From assembly GCF_013327855.1 (NCBI RefSeq), contig NZ_JABUMX010000002.1:1018217-1082216 (forward strand): 64,000 nucleotides of DNA, given 5' to 3'. Each line of letters opens with the position of its first letter. The first letter of the stretch is position 1. A program made the position numbers and the translations under genes. Source of the stretch: Phyllobacterium pellucidum (lineage in GTDB: Bacteria; Pseudomonadota; Alphaproteobacteria; Rhizobiales; Rhizobiaceae). A model generated the notes under the pieces. The model made no database searches, was not told where the DNA came from, and saw only the letters and a program-made list of their open reading frames with translations. This document shows positions 57,199-64,000 of the stretch, piece by piece.

Positions 57199-58218
57199 TC
57201 AGCGCTCTTTCGGCTTGGAGGTGGATTGACGGATGCGCAGTTCAGGCTTGATCAATTCCTGGCGTGCATGGGTGTCGGCGCCATTGAGCTGATCGAGAAG
57301 CGCCCTCGCCGCGCGCTGGCCGACTTCGCGCTGGCCGTTCCAGACGGTGGTGAGCGCCGGCGTCGCAATCGCTGCTTCCTCGAGATCATCATATCCGGTG
57401 ACGGAGATGTCGACGCCTGCGACGAGGCCGGCGCGGGCGATGCCGTTCATCATGCCGATCGCAGCAAGGTCGTTCCAGCAGACGGCCGCCGTCGGGTGGT
57501 CCTTCAGCGCCAGGAATTGCGGCGCCGCATCGAAGCCGGCCTGCTTCGTGCGTGGTCCCGAAATTCGCCACTCGGGCTTTACCTCGAGGCCGGCCTTCTG
57601 CATGGCCTGGAGATAGCCTTCGTAGCGATCGCGGCCCGTCGACGTCTGGTCCGTTCCGCCGACCATGGCGATGCGCGTATGTCCGAGCGAAATGAGATGG
57701 TTGGTGGCAAGCCCGATGCCGTAGGCGTCGTCACCGCGGAAAACCGGGACATTCGCATCCTTGACGCTGCGGGCGATCAGAACGACCGGCAGGCCATTGT
57801 CTTCCGCCATGCGGATATCTTCAGCGGGCGTTCCGATCGCGGGCGACATAATGACACCATCGCCGCCAAGCTGCAGAACCGTATCGATGAAGGTGCGCTG
57901 CTTGTCCAATTGGTCGTAGTGATTGGAAAGGATGAATGTTTGCCCGGATCGGTCGAGTTCACCTTCGATGGCGCGCAGGATCTCGGCGAAGAAAGGGTTC
58001 ATGATGTCATGGACGACCACGCCGACAATGCCGGATCGCGACGTGCGCAGGCTTGCCGCCCTCCGGTTGTAAATGTAGCCGATCGTTCGGGCGTGTTCCT
58101 TGATCTTCTCGCGCGTCTGATCGGCGACGAGAGGACTATCGCGCAGGGCCAGCGAAACGGTCGCAGTGGACACTTTCAGCGCGTCGGCAATCGTCGATAG
58201 TTTGATCTTTTGCGCCAA
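57199..58218 (-). CDS. LacI family transcriptional regulator
   Basis: The protein has 339 residues from TTG 58218, with GGAGG upstream. The helix-turn-helix is KLSTIADALKVSTATVSLALRDSPLVADQTREKI, followed by the hinge and a periplasmic-binding-protein-like sugar domain (IVGVVVHDIMNPFFAEILRAIE). The target sugar genes are not obvious here; the EamA transporter downstream is one possibility. Confidence 0.93.
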   Translation of the reverse strand: MAQKIKLSTIADALKVSTATVSLALRDSPLVADQTREKIKEHARTIGYIYNRRAASLRTSRSGIVGVVVHDIMNPFFAEILRAIEGELDRSGQTFILSNHYDQLDKQRTFIDTVLQLGGDGVIMSPAIGTPAEDIRMAEDNGLPVVLIARSVKDANVPVFRGDDAYGIGLATNHLISLGHTRIAMVGGTDQTSTGRDRYEGYLQAMQKAGLEVKPEWRISGPRTKQAGFDAAPQFLALKDHPTAAVCWNDLAAIGMMNGIARAGLVAGVDISVTGYDDLEEAAIATPALTTVWNGQREVGQRAARALLDQLNGADTHARQELIKPELRIRQSTSKPKER

Positions 58219-58315
58219 AAACCGCCTCCCGCAGTGTCGTCCGACAAATGTAATCTTTACACGGCGTTATGCCACCGCAACCGAATAAATCAAAGTTCTT
58301 TCGTTACGCATACGG

Positions 58316-59236
58316 TCAGCCATTCTTGCGGTCCTGGCGGGACTTTGCGACCGCTCGCAACTGCCGCTCGCGGTGTACGACGTAAAGGCCGCTCCCTATG
58401 ATGATCACGGCTCCGCATAGCGTGTAGGCATCCGGAAACTGGCCGAAGATGAAATAGCCGAAACCCAGCATCCAGATGATCTGAAGAAACGGATAGGGAG
58501 CGAGCGCCGCCGTTGTTGCGCGCTTGTAAGCGAGAATGATGAGGAAATGACCAAGTCCGCCAAAAAAGCCCAGAAGACATAGAAGCAGGATCTGGAACGG
58601 CGTTTGCGGAAGGACCGCCTGCGTAATTGCCGGCGACATCAGGATCGCCGGCGCAAGGGCGGAATAAAAGATGAGGCTTTCCGGCGATTCAGTCGCGGCC
58701 ATCTTGCGCGTGAGCAGGACATAGAATGAATAGCTCAGCATTGCCGTGATCGAATAAGGCAGGCCTGGATTGAGCTCGCCAAATCCCGGACGCGCAATGA
58801 TCAAAACGCCCATGAAGGCGACGATGATGGCAAGCCAGCGCCGCCAGCCTGCCCATTCTCCAAGGATGGGTCCGGCGAGCGCCGTGATGACCATGGGCGC
58901 GGCAAAGGTAATCGTCATCGTTTCGGCCAATTGCATGGTCTGCAGGGCGTAGAAGTTGAAATAGGTCGAACCGAACAGGCAGATGCCGCGCAATATCTGC
59001 ATCGGCAGGTTGCGCGCCCTGAATATGCCGGGATTGGACCATGGCCGAAAGAAGATCAGGACCAGCAGCGTGTGCTCGACGAACCGCATCCATGAAACGA
59101 ATGCGGTAGGTACGCCGGACAACACCAAATATTTGGCGCTGGAGTCGAGACAGGAAAACAGGAACCCAGTTGCGAAAATATAAAGGATCGCCGCTAACGG
59201 CGCAGAGTCCTGTGACGTAGAGGGTGTGGAAGGCAA
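58316..59236 (-). CDS. EamA/DMT family transporter
   Basis: The protein has 306 residues with ten helices and two EamA repeats. Key segments are RGICLFGSTYFNFYALQTMQLAETMTITFAAPMVITALAGPILGE and KRATTAALAPYPFLQIIWMLGFGYFIFGQ. It starts at TTG 59236. It probably exports a small metabolite such as an amino acid; the substrate is unknown. Confidence 0.9.
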   Translation of the reverse strand: MPSTPSTSQDSAPLAAILYIFATGFLFSCLDSSAKYLVLSGVPTAFVSWMRFVEHTLLVLIFFRPWSNPGIFRARNLPMQILRGICLFGSTYFNFYALQTMQLAETMTITFAAPMVITALAGPILGEWAGWRRWLAIIVAFMGVLIIARPGFGELNPGLPYSITAMLSYSFYVLLTRKMAATESPESLIFYSALAPAILMSPAITQAVLPQTPFQILLLCLLGFFGGLGHFLIILAYKRATTAALAPYPFLQIIWMLGFGYFIFGQFPDAYTLCGAVIIIGSGLYVVHRERQLRAVAKSRQDRKNG

Positions 59237-59329
59237 GGAAACAAACCAATCAGGCGGGCGGAAGCGAGTCCCATGATAACAAAATAAGCTACTTTGTAAC
59301 CGCCGATTGCAAAAACTTTCGACGAATAA

Positions 59330-59821
59330 TCACTCCTCGTCAGCGTCCTCATCGTCGTGATCCTCTTCGGCCGCCGTCTGGCGCAGATGCTCGGCTGTCG
59401 ACAGATTGACCTCGAGGCGCGAGAGCATCTTGACGAAGGCTTTGCGCTCCTTCTTGTCGAAACCCTTCATCGCATCCTTTTCCGTCTTGCGGATCGATTT
59501 TTCGATGGCCTTGATCGCTTCATTGCCGGTTTCGGTCAAGAAAATATGAGCCTGGCGCTGATCCGTCGTCGAGCCCTGCTTCTTGACGAATCCCTGGGTC
59601 TGCAGTCGCGAAATCGTCTTGGTGATCGTTGGCGGGCGCACGCCCAGCCGCTTGGCAAGAATGCTGGGTGAAAGGCCGTCCTCGTGGGCAAGTTGCAGCA
59701 TTACGGCATCCTGCCCCGCATAGAAGCCGTGGCCGAGGAGCCGCATCGCCAATGCCGTCCGCGTCAGCCGCGCGGTCGATTGCAGACGATGAAGAATGAG
59801 GGGCTTACGATCCTTGACCAT
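59330..59821 (-). CDS. MarR family transcriptional regulator
   Basis: The protein has 163 residues from ATG 59821, with GGAG 5 bases upstream. The winged helix is DGLSPSILAKRLGVRPPTITKTISRLQTQGFVKKQGSTTDQRQAHIFLTETG. The C-terminus is unusually acidic (EEDHDDEDADEE). The ligand is unknown. Confidence 0.93.
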   Translation of the reverse strand: MVKDRKPLILHRLQSTARLTRTALAMRLLGHGFYAGQDAVMLQLAHEDGLSPSILAKRLGVRPPTITKTISRLQTQGFVKKQGSTTDQRQAHIFLTETGNEAIKAIEKSIRKTEKDAMKGFDKKERKAFVKMLSRLEVNLSTAEHLRQTAAEEDHDDEDADEE

Positions 59822-59857
59822 TCAAACTCCTGCTCGCTTTTCAGCGTTGTTCCGTTG

Positions 59858-60064
59858 ATGATAAGACGGCTAGCTCTGTTTGGTGGATGGCAGTTAACAG
59901 ACAAAGTTTATTACGCAGACAGTTACGAAGGAACGAGCTATTTGCTCGCCGAAGAGCGCACGCCACAGTTGACTTATACCCAATATCCGCCCGGCAAAAT
60001 CGCGTTACAACGCTTATATGACAATCTGATGAAATTTGCCGACGAATTGCTCGTGAAGCAATAA
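59858..60064 (+). CDS. small hypothetical protein
   Basis: The peptide has 68 residues (MIRRLALFGGWQLTDKVYY through KFADELLVKQ) with a composition that looks coding, including LAEERTPQLTYTQYPPGKIALQRLYDNLMKFADELL. There is no clear Shine-Dalgarno sequence before ATG 59858, and the frame is open further upstream over the antisense of the MarR gene. It lies in an otherwise empty 342-base gap between MarR and the creatininase gene. I do not recognise it. Confidence 0.4.
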   Translation: MIRRLALFGGWQLTDKVYYADSYEGTSYLLAEERTPQLTYTQYPPGKIALQRLYDNLMKFADELLVKQ

Positions 60065-60163
60065 TAAGCGCATTGCTTATACGCCGTAAGATGTAGGAGC
60101 GGCATTTCCTCCGCTTGCGGATACCGATATGATCAGCCGAAGCGCCCGACAGATGAGCACCTC

Positions 60164-60910
60164 ATGCCGATATCCTCAACACATATGATCGCCATTTTGC
60201 CCCTTGGCGCTCACGAGCAGCATGGCCCGCATCTGCCGTTCGAAACCGATACGCTGATCGCAACCGGATTGGCCGCGCGGCTGAAGGCAGCGCTTTCCAA
60301 GACGCTGTTCATCGAATGGCTGCCGGTCGAGCCCGTTGGCTATTCAATCGAGCACATGGACGTCGCCGGCACGCGGACGCTCGCCTTCGACGAGGCGGTG
60401 CATCGCTGGATCGGTATTGGCGAAAAGCTGGCGCAACGCGGTATTCGCAAACTTGTCATCCTCAATGCCCATGGCGGCAATTCGCCCTTGACGACAATCG
60501 TTGCGACAGAACTCCGTATCCGTTTCAACATGCTTGCGGTGGCAACGAGCTGGACACGATTTGGGCTGCCGGAGGGATTTATTTCCCCCGACGAGAAGGC
60601 CCTGGATATTCACGGCGGTTTCATCGAGACCTCGGTGATGCTGGCGCTTTATCCGCAATATGTGGATATGACCAAGGCGGGAACCTTCGATTCTCGACAG
60701 CGACAGTTTGCGAAAGACTACAGGCACCTGCGCGCCTATGGCCCGCACGCCTTTGGCTGGAAGATGAGTGATCTCAACCCGCAAGGGGTTGCCGGCGACG
60801 CGGCACGCGCAACCGCAGCGGCAGGCGAAGCGATTATGGCCCATAGCGTCAAAGGACTCGTCGAGCTCATTGAGGATGTCGACCGGTTTGATCCGGCTGT
60901 TCTTGTCTAA
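60164..60910 (+). CDS. creatininase family amidohydrolase
   Basis: The protein has 248 residues. The metal-binding motifs are LGAHEQHGPHLPFETD, LNAHGGNSPL and HGGFIETSVML. The family includes creatininase and the 3-dehydro-scyllosone and mycofactocin MftE-type enzymes; the substrate here is unknown. The N-terminus is about 15 residues shorter than usual, since the protein starts almost at the first conserved strand. No in-frame family-like sequence lies upstream. Confidence 0.88.
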   Translation: MPISSTHMIAILPLGAHEQHGPHLPFETDTLIATGLAARLKAALSKTLFIEWLPVEPVGYSIEHMDVAGTRTLAFDEAVHRWIGIGEKLAQRGIRKLVILNAHGGNSPLTTIVATELRIRFNMLAVATSWTRFGLPEGFISPDEKALDIHGGFIETSVMLALYPQYVDMTKAGTFDSRQRQFAKDYRHLRAYGPHAFGWKMSDLNPQGVAGDAARATAAAGEAIMAHSVKGLVELIEDVDRFDPAVLV

Positions 60911-61026
60911 AACCATCAATGCTCAACGCGATTGATGCAGCCATTCACGCAATTGAAGGCGTTTGGTGTGGCAATATGTAATCTTATCACCTATATCGTG
61001 GGTCAATCCATCCAAAGAGGCGCACG

Positions 61027-62133
61027 ATGAGTGAAGCTCAAACGACATCCGCTGCCGCGGCAGCAACGGGGCGCGCAGCCCAGATCCCGGTAACCGTATT
61101 GACCGGCTATCTTGGCTCCGGCAAGACGACGCTGCTCAATCGCATCCTCAGCGAAGACCATGGCAAGCGTTATGCCGTCATCGTCAATGAGTTCGGTGAA
61201 ATCGGCATCGACAACGACCTCATCGTCGAATCCGACGAAGAAATCTACGAAATGAACAATGGCTGCATTTGCTGCACCGTTCGCGGCGATTTGATCCGGG
61301 TCGTCGAGGGCTTGATGCGCCGTCCGGGCCGGTTCGATGCCATCATCGTCGAAACGACGGGGCTTGCCGATCCGGTTCCGGTGGCGCAGACCTTCTTCAT
61401 GGACGATGACGTGCGCAGCAAGACCGCGCTTGATGCCGTCGTCGCCCTGGTCGACGCCAAGCATCTGCCGCTGCGTTTGAAGGACAGCCGAGAAGCCGAA
61501 GACCAGATCGCCTTCGCCGACGTCGTCCTTCTGAACAAGACCGACCTCGTCTCCGCCGATGAACTTGCAGCCGTCGAAGCGACGGTTCGTGCCATCAACC
61601 CGCGTGCCGTCATTCATCGTACCGAGCGCGCCGGCATTGACCTTTCCCGTGTGCTTGACCGCGGCGCGTTCGACTTGAAGCGCGCGCTCGAAAGCGATCC
61701 GCACTTCTTGGATCATGATCATCCGGACCATGCCTGCGGTCCGGACTGTGATCACCACCATCACGATCATGATCATGATCATGAGCACCACGACCACGAC
61801 CACGCGCATCATCATCATGATCACGCGTCACCCATTCACGATGTGACCGTCCAGTCGGTTTCGCTGCGCACCGGCGAACTCAACCCCGACAAATTCTTCC
61901 CCTGGGTTCAGAAGATCACCCAGGAACAGGGTCCGAACATCCTGCGCCTCAAAGGGATTATGGCCTTTAAGAACGATCCAGAGCGCTATGTTATCCAGGG
62001 TGTGCACATGATCATCGAAGGCGACCATCAGCGCGCTTGGAAGGATGGCGAAAAACACGAGAGCAGACTGGTGTTCATCGGCCGTCAACTTGATCATGCC
62101 GCCCTTAAGGCTGGCCTTGAAAGCTGCCTCTAG
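61027..62133 (+). CDS. CobW/COG0523 GTPase with His-rich metal loop
   Basis: The protein has 368 residues. Walker A is GYLGSGKT (27-34). The metal-binding NGCICC (Cys80, Cys82, Cys83) and the GTP motif LLNKTD mark a G3E metallochaperone. Between the GTPase and the CobW_C domain lies a long His/Asp stretch (residues about 228-270) with some 25 histidines plus two cysteines (ACGPDC). Zinc or cobalt delivery under shortage is likely, as for ZagA/YeiR types. It is followed by a WD40 gene at 11 bases. Confidence 0.93.
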   Translation: MSEAQTTSAAAAATGRAAQIPVTVLTGYLGSGKTTLLNRILSEDHGKRYAVIVNEFGEIGIDNDLIVESDEEIYEMNNGCICCTVRGDLIRVVEGLMRRPGRFDAIIVETTGLADPVPVAQTFFMDDDVRSKTALDAVVALVDAKHLPLRLKDSREAEDQIAFADVVLLNKTDLVSADELAAVEATVRAINPRAVIHRTERAGIDLSRVLDRGAFDLKRALESDPHFLDHDHPDHACGPDCDHHHHDHDHDHEHHDHDHAHHHHDHASPIHDVTVQSVSLRTGELNPDKFFPWVQKITQEQGPNILRLKGIMAFKNDPERYVIQGVHMIIEGDHQRAWKDGEKHESRLVFIGRQLDHAALKAGLESCL

Positions 62134-62144
62134 GACAAGCCCTT

Positions 62145-63119
62145 ATGCCGACAATTGCACCGCTCGATCTGGCCGGCCATTGCGTCGATGCGCGCTTCAT
62201 CCGGGACGTTCCATTCTTTGCCCTGGCCGATGGCACGGTCCATCGCCTCGACAACGGTCATAAGACGAGCGAGGTCCACGACGGCCTCCTATGCGCGGTT
62301 CTTTCGGCAGATGGTAAGTCACTGCTTACGGGCGGAGAGGACGGCCGGGTTTGTTCGACCGGGCTCGACGGCGAAGCAACAGAACTGAGCAAGCTGCCGC
62401 GCAAGTGGATTACCGCGCTCGCTGCCGCGCCCGGTGGAGCGATTGCCTTTGGTTCAGGCCGCTCGGCATGGGTCCGTTCAGCTGACGGAACATTGCGCGA
62501 GTTTTCCCATGAACGCAGCGCCGAGGGCCTCGCTTTCGCACCAAAGGGTCTCCGGCTTGCGGTTGCCCGCTATAATGGCGTTACGCTGCACTGGCCAGCG
62601 ACGAACAGTGCGCCGACGGAACTCGAGTGGAAGGGCGCCCACGTCTCCGTGATCTTCTCCCCCGACAACCGGTTTCTGGTCACATCGATGCAGGAGAATG
62701 CCTTGCATGGCTGGCGGCTCGAAGACAGCCGCCACATGCGCATGACCGGCTATCCGAACAAGGTAAAGAGCTGGTCCTGGAGCGTGAAGGGCAAATGGCT
62801 GGCGACGTCGGGTGCGCCCGCTGCCATTGTCTGGCCCTTTGCCGGCAAGGATGGCCCAATGGGCAAGGCGCCGCTGGAACTTGGAACGCGCGGCGACAGT
62901 GTCGTCACCGCCGTCGCCTGCCATCCAATTGAGGAGATCGTCGCGATCGGCTATTCGGATGGCATGATCCTTGTTGCCCGCTTCACCGACCAGAAGGAAG
63001 TGCTTTTGCGCCGCCCCGGCAAGGGTGCGGTTTCAGCAATGAATTGGGATGCGTCAGGCCATCGGCTGGTCTTCGGTTCGGACGCCGGCGATTGCGGGGT
63101 CGTGGATATAACGGCCTGA
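62145..63119 (+). CDS. WD40-repeat protein paired with CobW GTPase
   Basis: The protein has 324 residues. Weak WD40/beta-propeller repeats are visible (GLLCAVLSADGKSLLTGGEDGRV, HVSVIFSPDNRFLVTSMQENALHGW, KVKSWSWSVKGKWLATSG, SVVTAVACHPIEEIVAIGYSDGMI, AVSAMNWDASGHRLVFGSDAG). No enzyme motif or signal peptide is seen. Its place 11 bases behind the CobW GTPase suggests that it is a partner or scaffold in metal delivery. Such pairs occur in other rhizobia. Confidence 0.82.
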   Translation: MPTIAPLDLAGHCVDARFIRDVPFFALADGTVHRLDNGHKTSEVHDGLLCAVLSADGKSLLTGGEDGRVCSTGLDGEATELSKLPRKWITALAAAPGGAIAFGSGRSAWVRSADGTLREFSHERSAEGLAFAPKGLRLAVARYNGVTLHWPATNSAPTELEWKGAHVSVIFSPDNRFLVTSMQENALHGWRLEDSRHMRMTGYPNKVKSWSWSVKGKWLATSGAPAAIVWPFAGKDGPMGKAPLELGTRGDSVVTAVACHPIEEIVAIGYSDGMILVARFTDQKEVLLRRPGKGAVSAMNWDASGHRLVFGSDAGDCGVVDITA

Positions 63120-63141
63120 CGGCTGACGGCACATCAAGCGT

Positions 63142-63623
63142 TCAGTGCTTGAAGCAATTTTCTCGATGCCACCGCAAGAAATGTGGATGCGGTCTTTGAC
63201 TGACACGTTGTAGAACGATTGCTCGGCCGGTCTTGTTGAAGAGCATCTGGATGCCTTCTGGATCATTTGCCTGTCGCGAAATCAAAATCTCCAGATCATC
63301 GGAGAAGGCAATCAGCCCCCGATCGAACATCCAGTGCACGGTCCCGGAAAGGGCCACGCCATTCGTCAAAATATCTGGTCCGTTGGCTTCGACCGGGCGG
63401 ATATGCGCCGCGTTGACCATTGATGAGTTTCAGTCCAGTGACCGCGCATCGCTTGTCGTAAGTAACCACGCGTTTCTGCCACCTCTCTCGGCTCGTAATA
63501 GATGATCCAGTCACCTACGCACGCCTGGACACGTCCAAGATATTGGCTCGGGAACTGATATCGTTCAGCCGGGCTATCGTCGTAGATCGAATCTGAGCGG
63601 TGAATGAAAACCCCGAATCCCAT
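63142..63623 (-). pseudogene. HNH endonuclease gene, frameshifted with internal deletion
   Basis: Three pieces of one family lie in different frames. MGFGVFIHRSDSIYDDSPAERYQF through EVAETRGY is the N-terminus (from 63623). VTYDKRCAVTGLKLINGQR is the start of the HNH core. VNAAHIRPVEANGPDILTNGVALSGTVHWMFDRGLIAF is the HNH end. About 150 residues expected between the first two pieces are missing. The full family is around 300 residues, McrA-like. The remnant cannot make an intact protein. Confidence 0.8.
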
Positions 63624-63694
63624 GAAAGTGTTCTAGCACGCTCCACGGTTAAGGCCAGAAGGCCGATGCTGGAGCGGGCGCACCCGCCTTTCTG

Positions 63695-63720
63695 TGGTTA
63701 CGGGGACAGTATTTGCACCT
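63695..63720 (-). repeat. partial copy of initiator tRNA 3' end, possible attachment-site remnant
   Basis: The 26 bases match the 3' end of the tRNA-fMet gene (63882-63907) at 23 positions and in the same orientation, 187 bases away on the tRNA's 3' side. Duplicated tRNA 3' ends usually come from integration of a mobile element. The stretch 63624-63881 otherwise has no gene I can support. Confidence 0.55.
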
Positions 63721-63833
63721 CGGGTAGTCTCCCTGCAAGGATTCTCCGGTTCGGTCGGAAAGCCACTCACCTTGAGGTAGTGGCGAGCGTCGCCGCTGTT
63801 GGCTTCGATTGAACTTGCCGCTTGAACGCACGC

Positions 63834-63857
63834 AAGCCCGGGGGATGCCGGGCTTTT
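63834..63857. terminator. hairpin terminator downstream of tRNA-fMet
   Basis: GCCCGG (63836-63841) pairs with CCGGGC (63848-63853), with TTTT on the plus side and CTTGCG on the minus side. It is about 25 bases past the tRNA 3' end. It is better formed for plus-strand transcription. Confidence 0.5.
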
Positions 63858-63881
63858 GTGTGGGTTGTTTTGTTGTGATGT

Positions 63882-63958
<77 letters not shown>

Positions 63959-64000
63959 TCAATGTGTGTGCGGTATGCGCTTGCGCTTTCCTTTGGTGCG

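Overview
The window is chromosomal DNA of an alphaproteobacterium of the order Hyphomicrobiales (Rhizobiales), most likely of the Phyllobacteriaceae/Brucellaceae group, although I cannot fix the genus. Signs for this are CpdR next to tRNA-Val, an MmgR-type small RNA beside an inositol-monophosphatase-family gene, a four-subunit sarcosine oxidase operon, a three-gene transhydrogenase, the small aa3 oxidase subunit IV and many TRAP/ABC transport genes. The DNA is GC-rich and densely packed.

Layout. 1-1530: a truncated IS110-family element (transposase open to the window edge) with a structured non-coding end, followed by a cluster of short palindromic repeats. 1532-18557: ordinary core genes. 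These are galU, a lytic transglycosylase, a DUF459 protein, glutamate synthase gltD/gltB, threonine aldolase, an Hsp20 chaperone with a likely RNA thermometer, an alpha/beta hydrolase, a histidinol-phosphatase-like enzyme, the small RNA mmgR, an N-formylglutamate amidohydrolase, cpdR and tRNA-Val(GAC). 18631-31353: an accessory conflict island described below. 31359-46415: homocysteine methyltransferase, a TetR regulator with its operator, a MaoC hydratase, sarcosine oxidase soxBDAG, rpsU, a TPR lipoprotein, a quinone reductase, pntAA-AB-B, cytochrome oxidase subunit IV and DUF3096. 46535-63119: a cyclic-di-GMP protein, a CGNR regulator facing an orphan LivH-type permease, a TRAP transporter set, PuuD, an Inh-type inhibitor, LacI and MarR regulators, an EamA exporter, a creatininase-family enzyme, and a His-rich CobW GTPase with a WD40 partner. 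63142-63958: a broken HNH endonuclease gene, a stray copy of a tRNA 3' end, and initiator tRNA.

The accessory island is the most interesting part. It begins with a BrnT/BrnA toxin-antitoxin pair. A four-gene minus-strand operon follows: a protein with an effector-associated (EAD-like) N-terminal domain; a large nSTAND NTPase with a membrane segment; a RiPP precursor whose last 20 residues are built of aromatic-X-Asn triplets; and a GrrM-type radical SAM/SPASM maturase expected to cyclise them. The last three reading frames overlap. Converging on this operon is a trypsin-like protease that carries the same EAD-like domain, so it is the natural partner of the first protein. Diverging from the operon across a 684-base control region is a second set: a small membrane protein, a protease fused to a DRGH-type (NUC1) nuclease, and a peptidoglycan amidase. 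My inference is an NTPase-gated defence or self-killing system in which sensing by the STAND protein and/or the peptide releases proteolysis, nucleic-acid cleavage and cell-wall lysis. I know of no description of this combination, but I could not search.

Most of the remainder is metabolic and shows no disruption. Regulatory elements supported by sequence are the mmgR promoter and terminator, a ROSE-like leader of hsp20, a TetR operator, the BrnTA palindrome, an unassigned 23-base near-perfect palindrome upstream of gltB, and several terminators.
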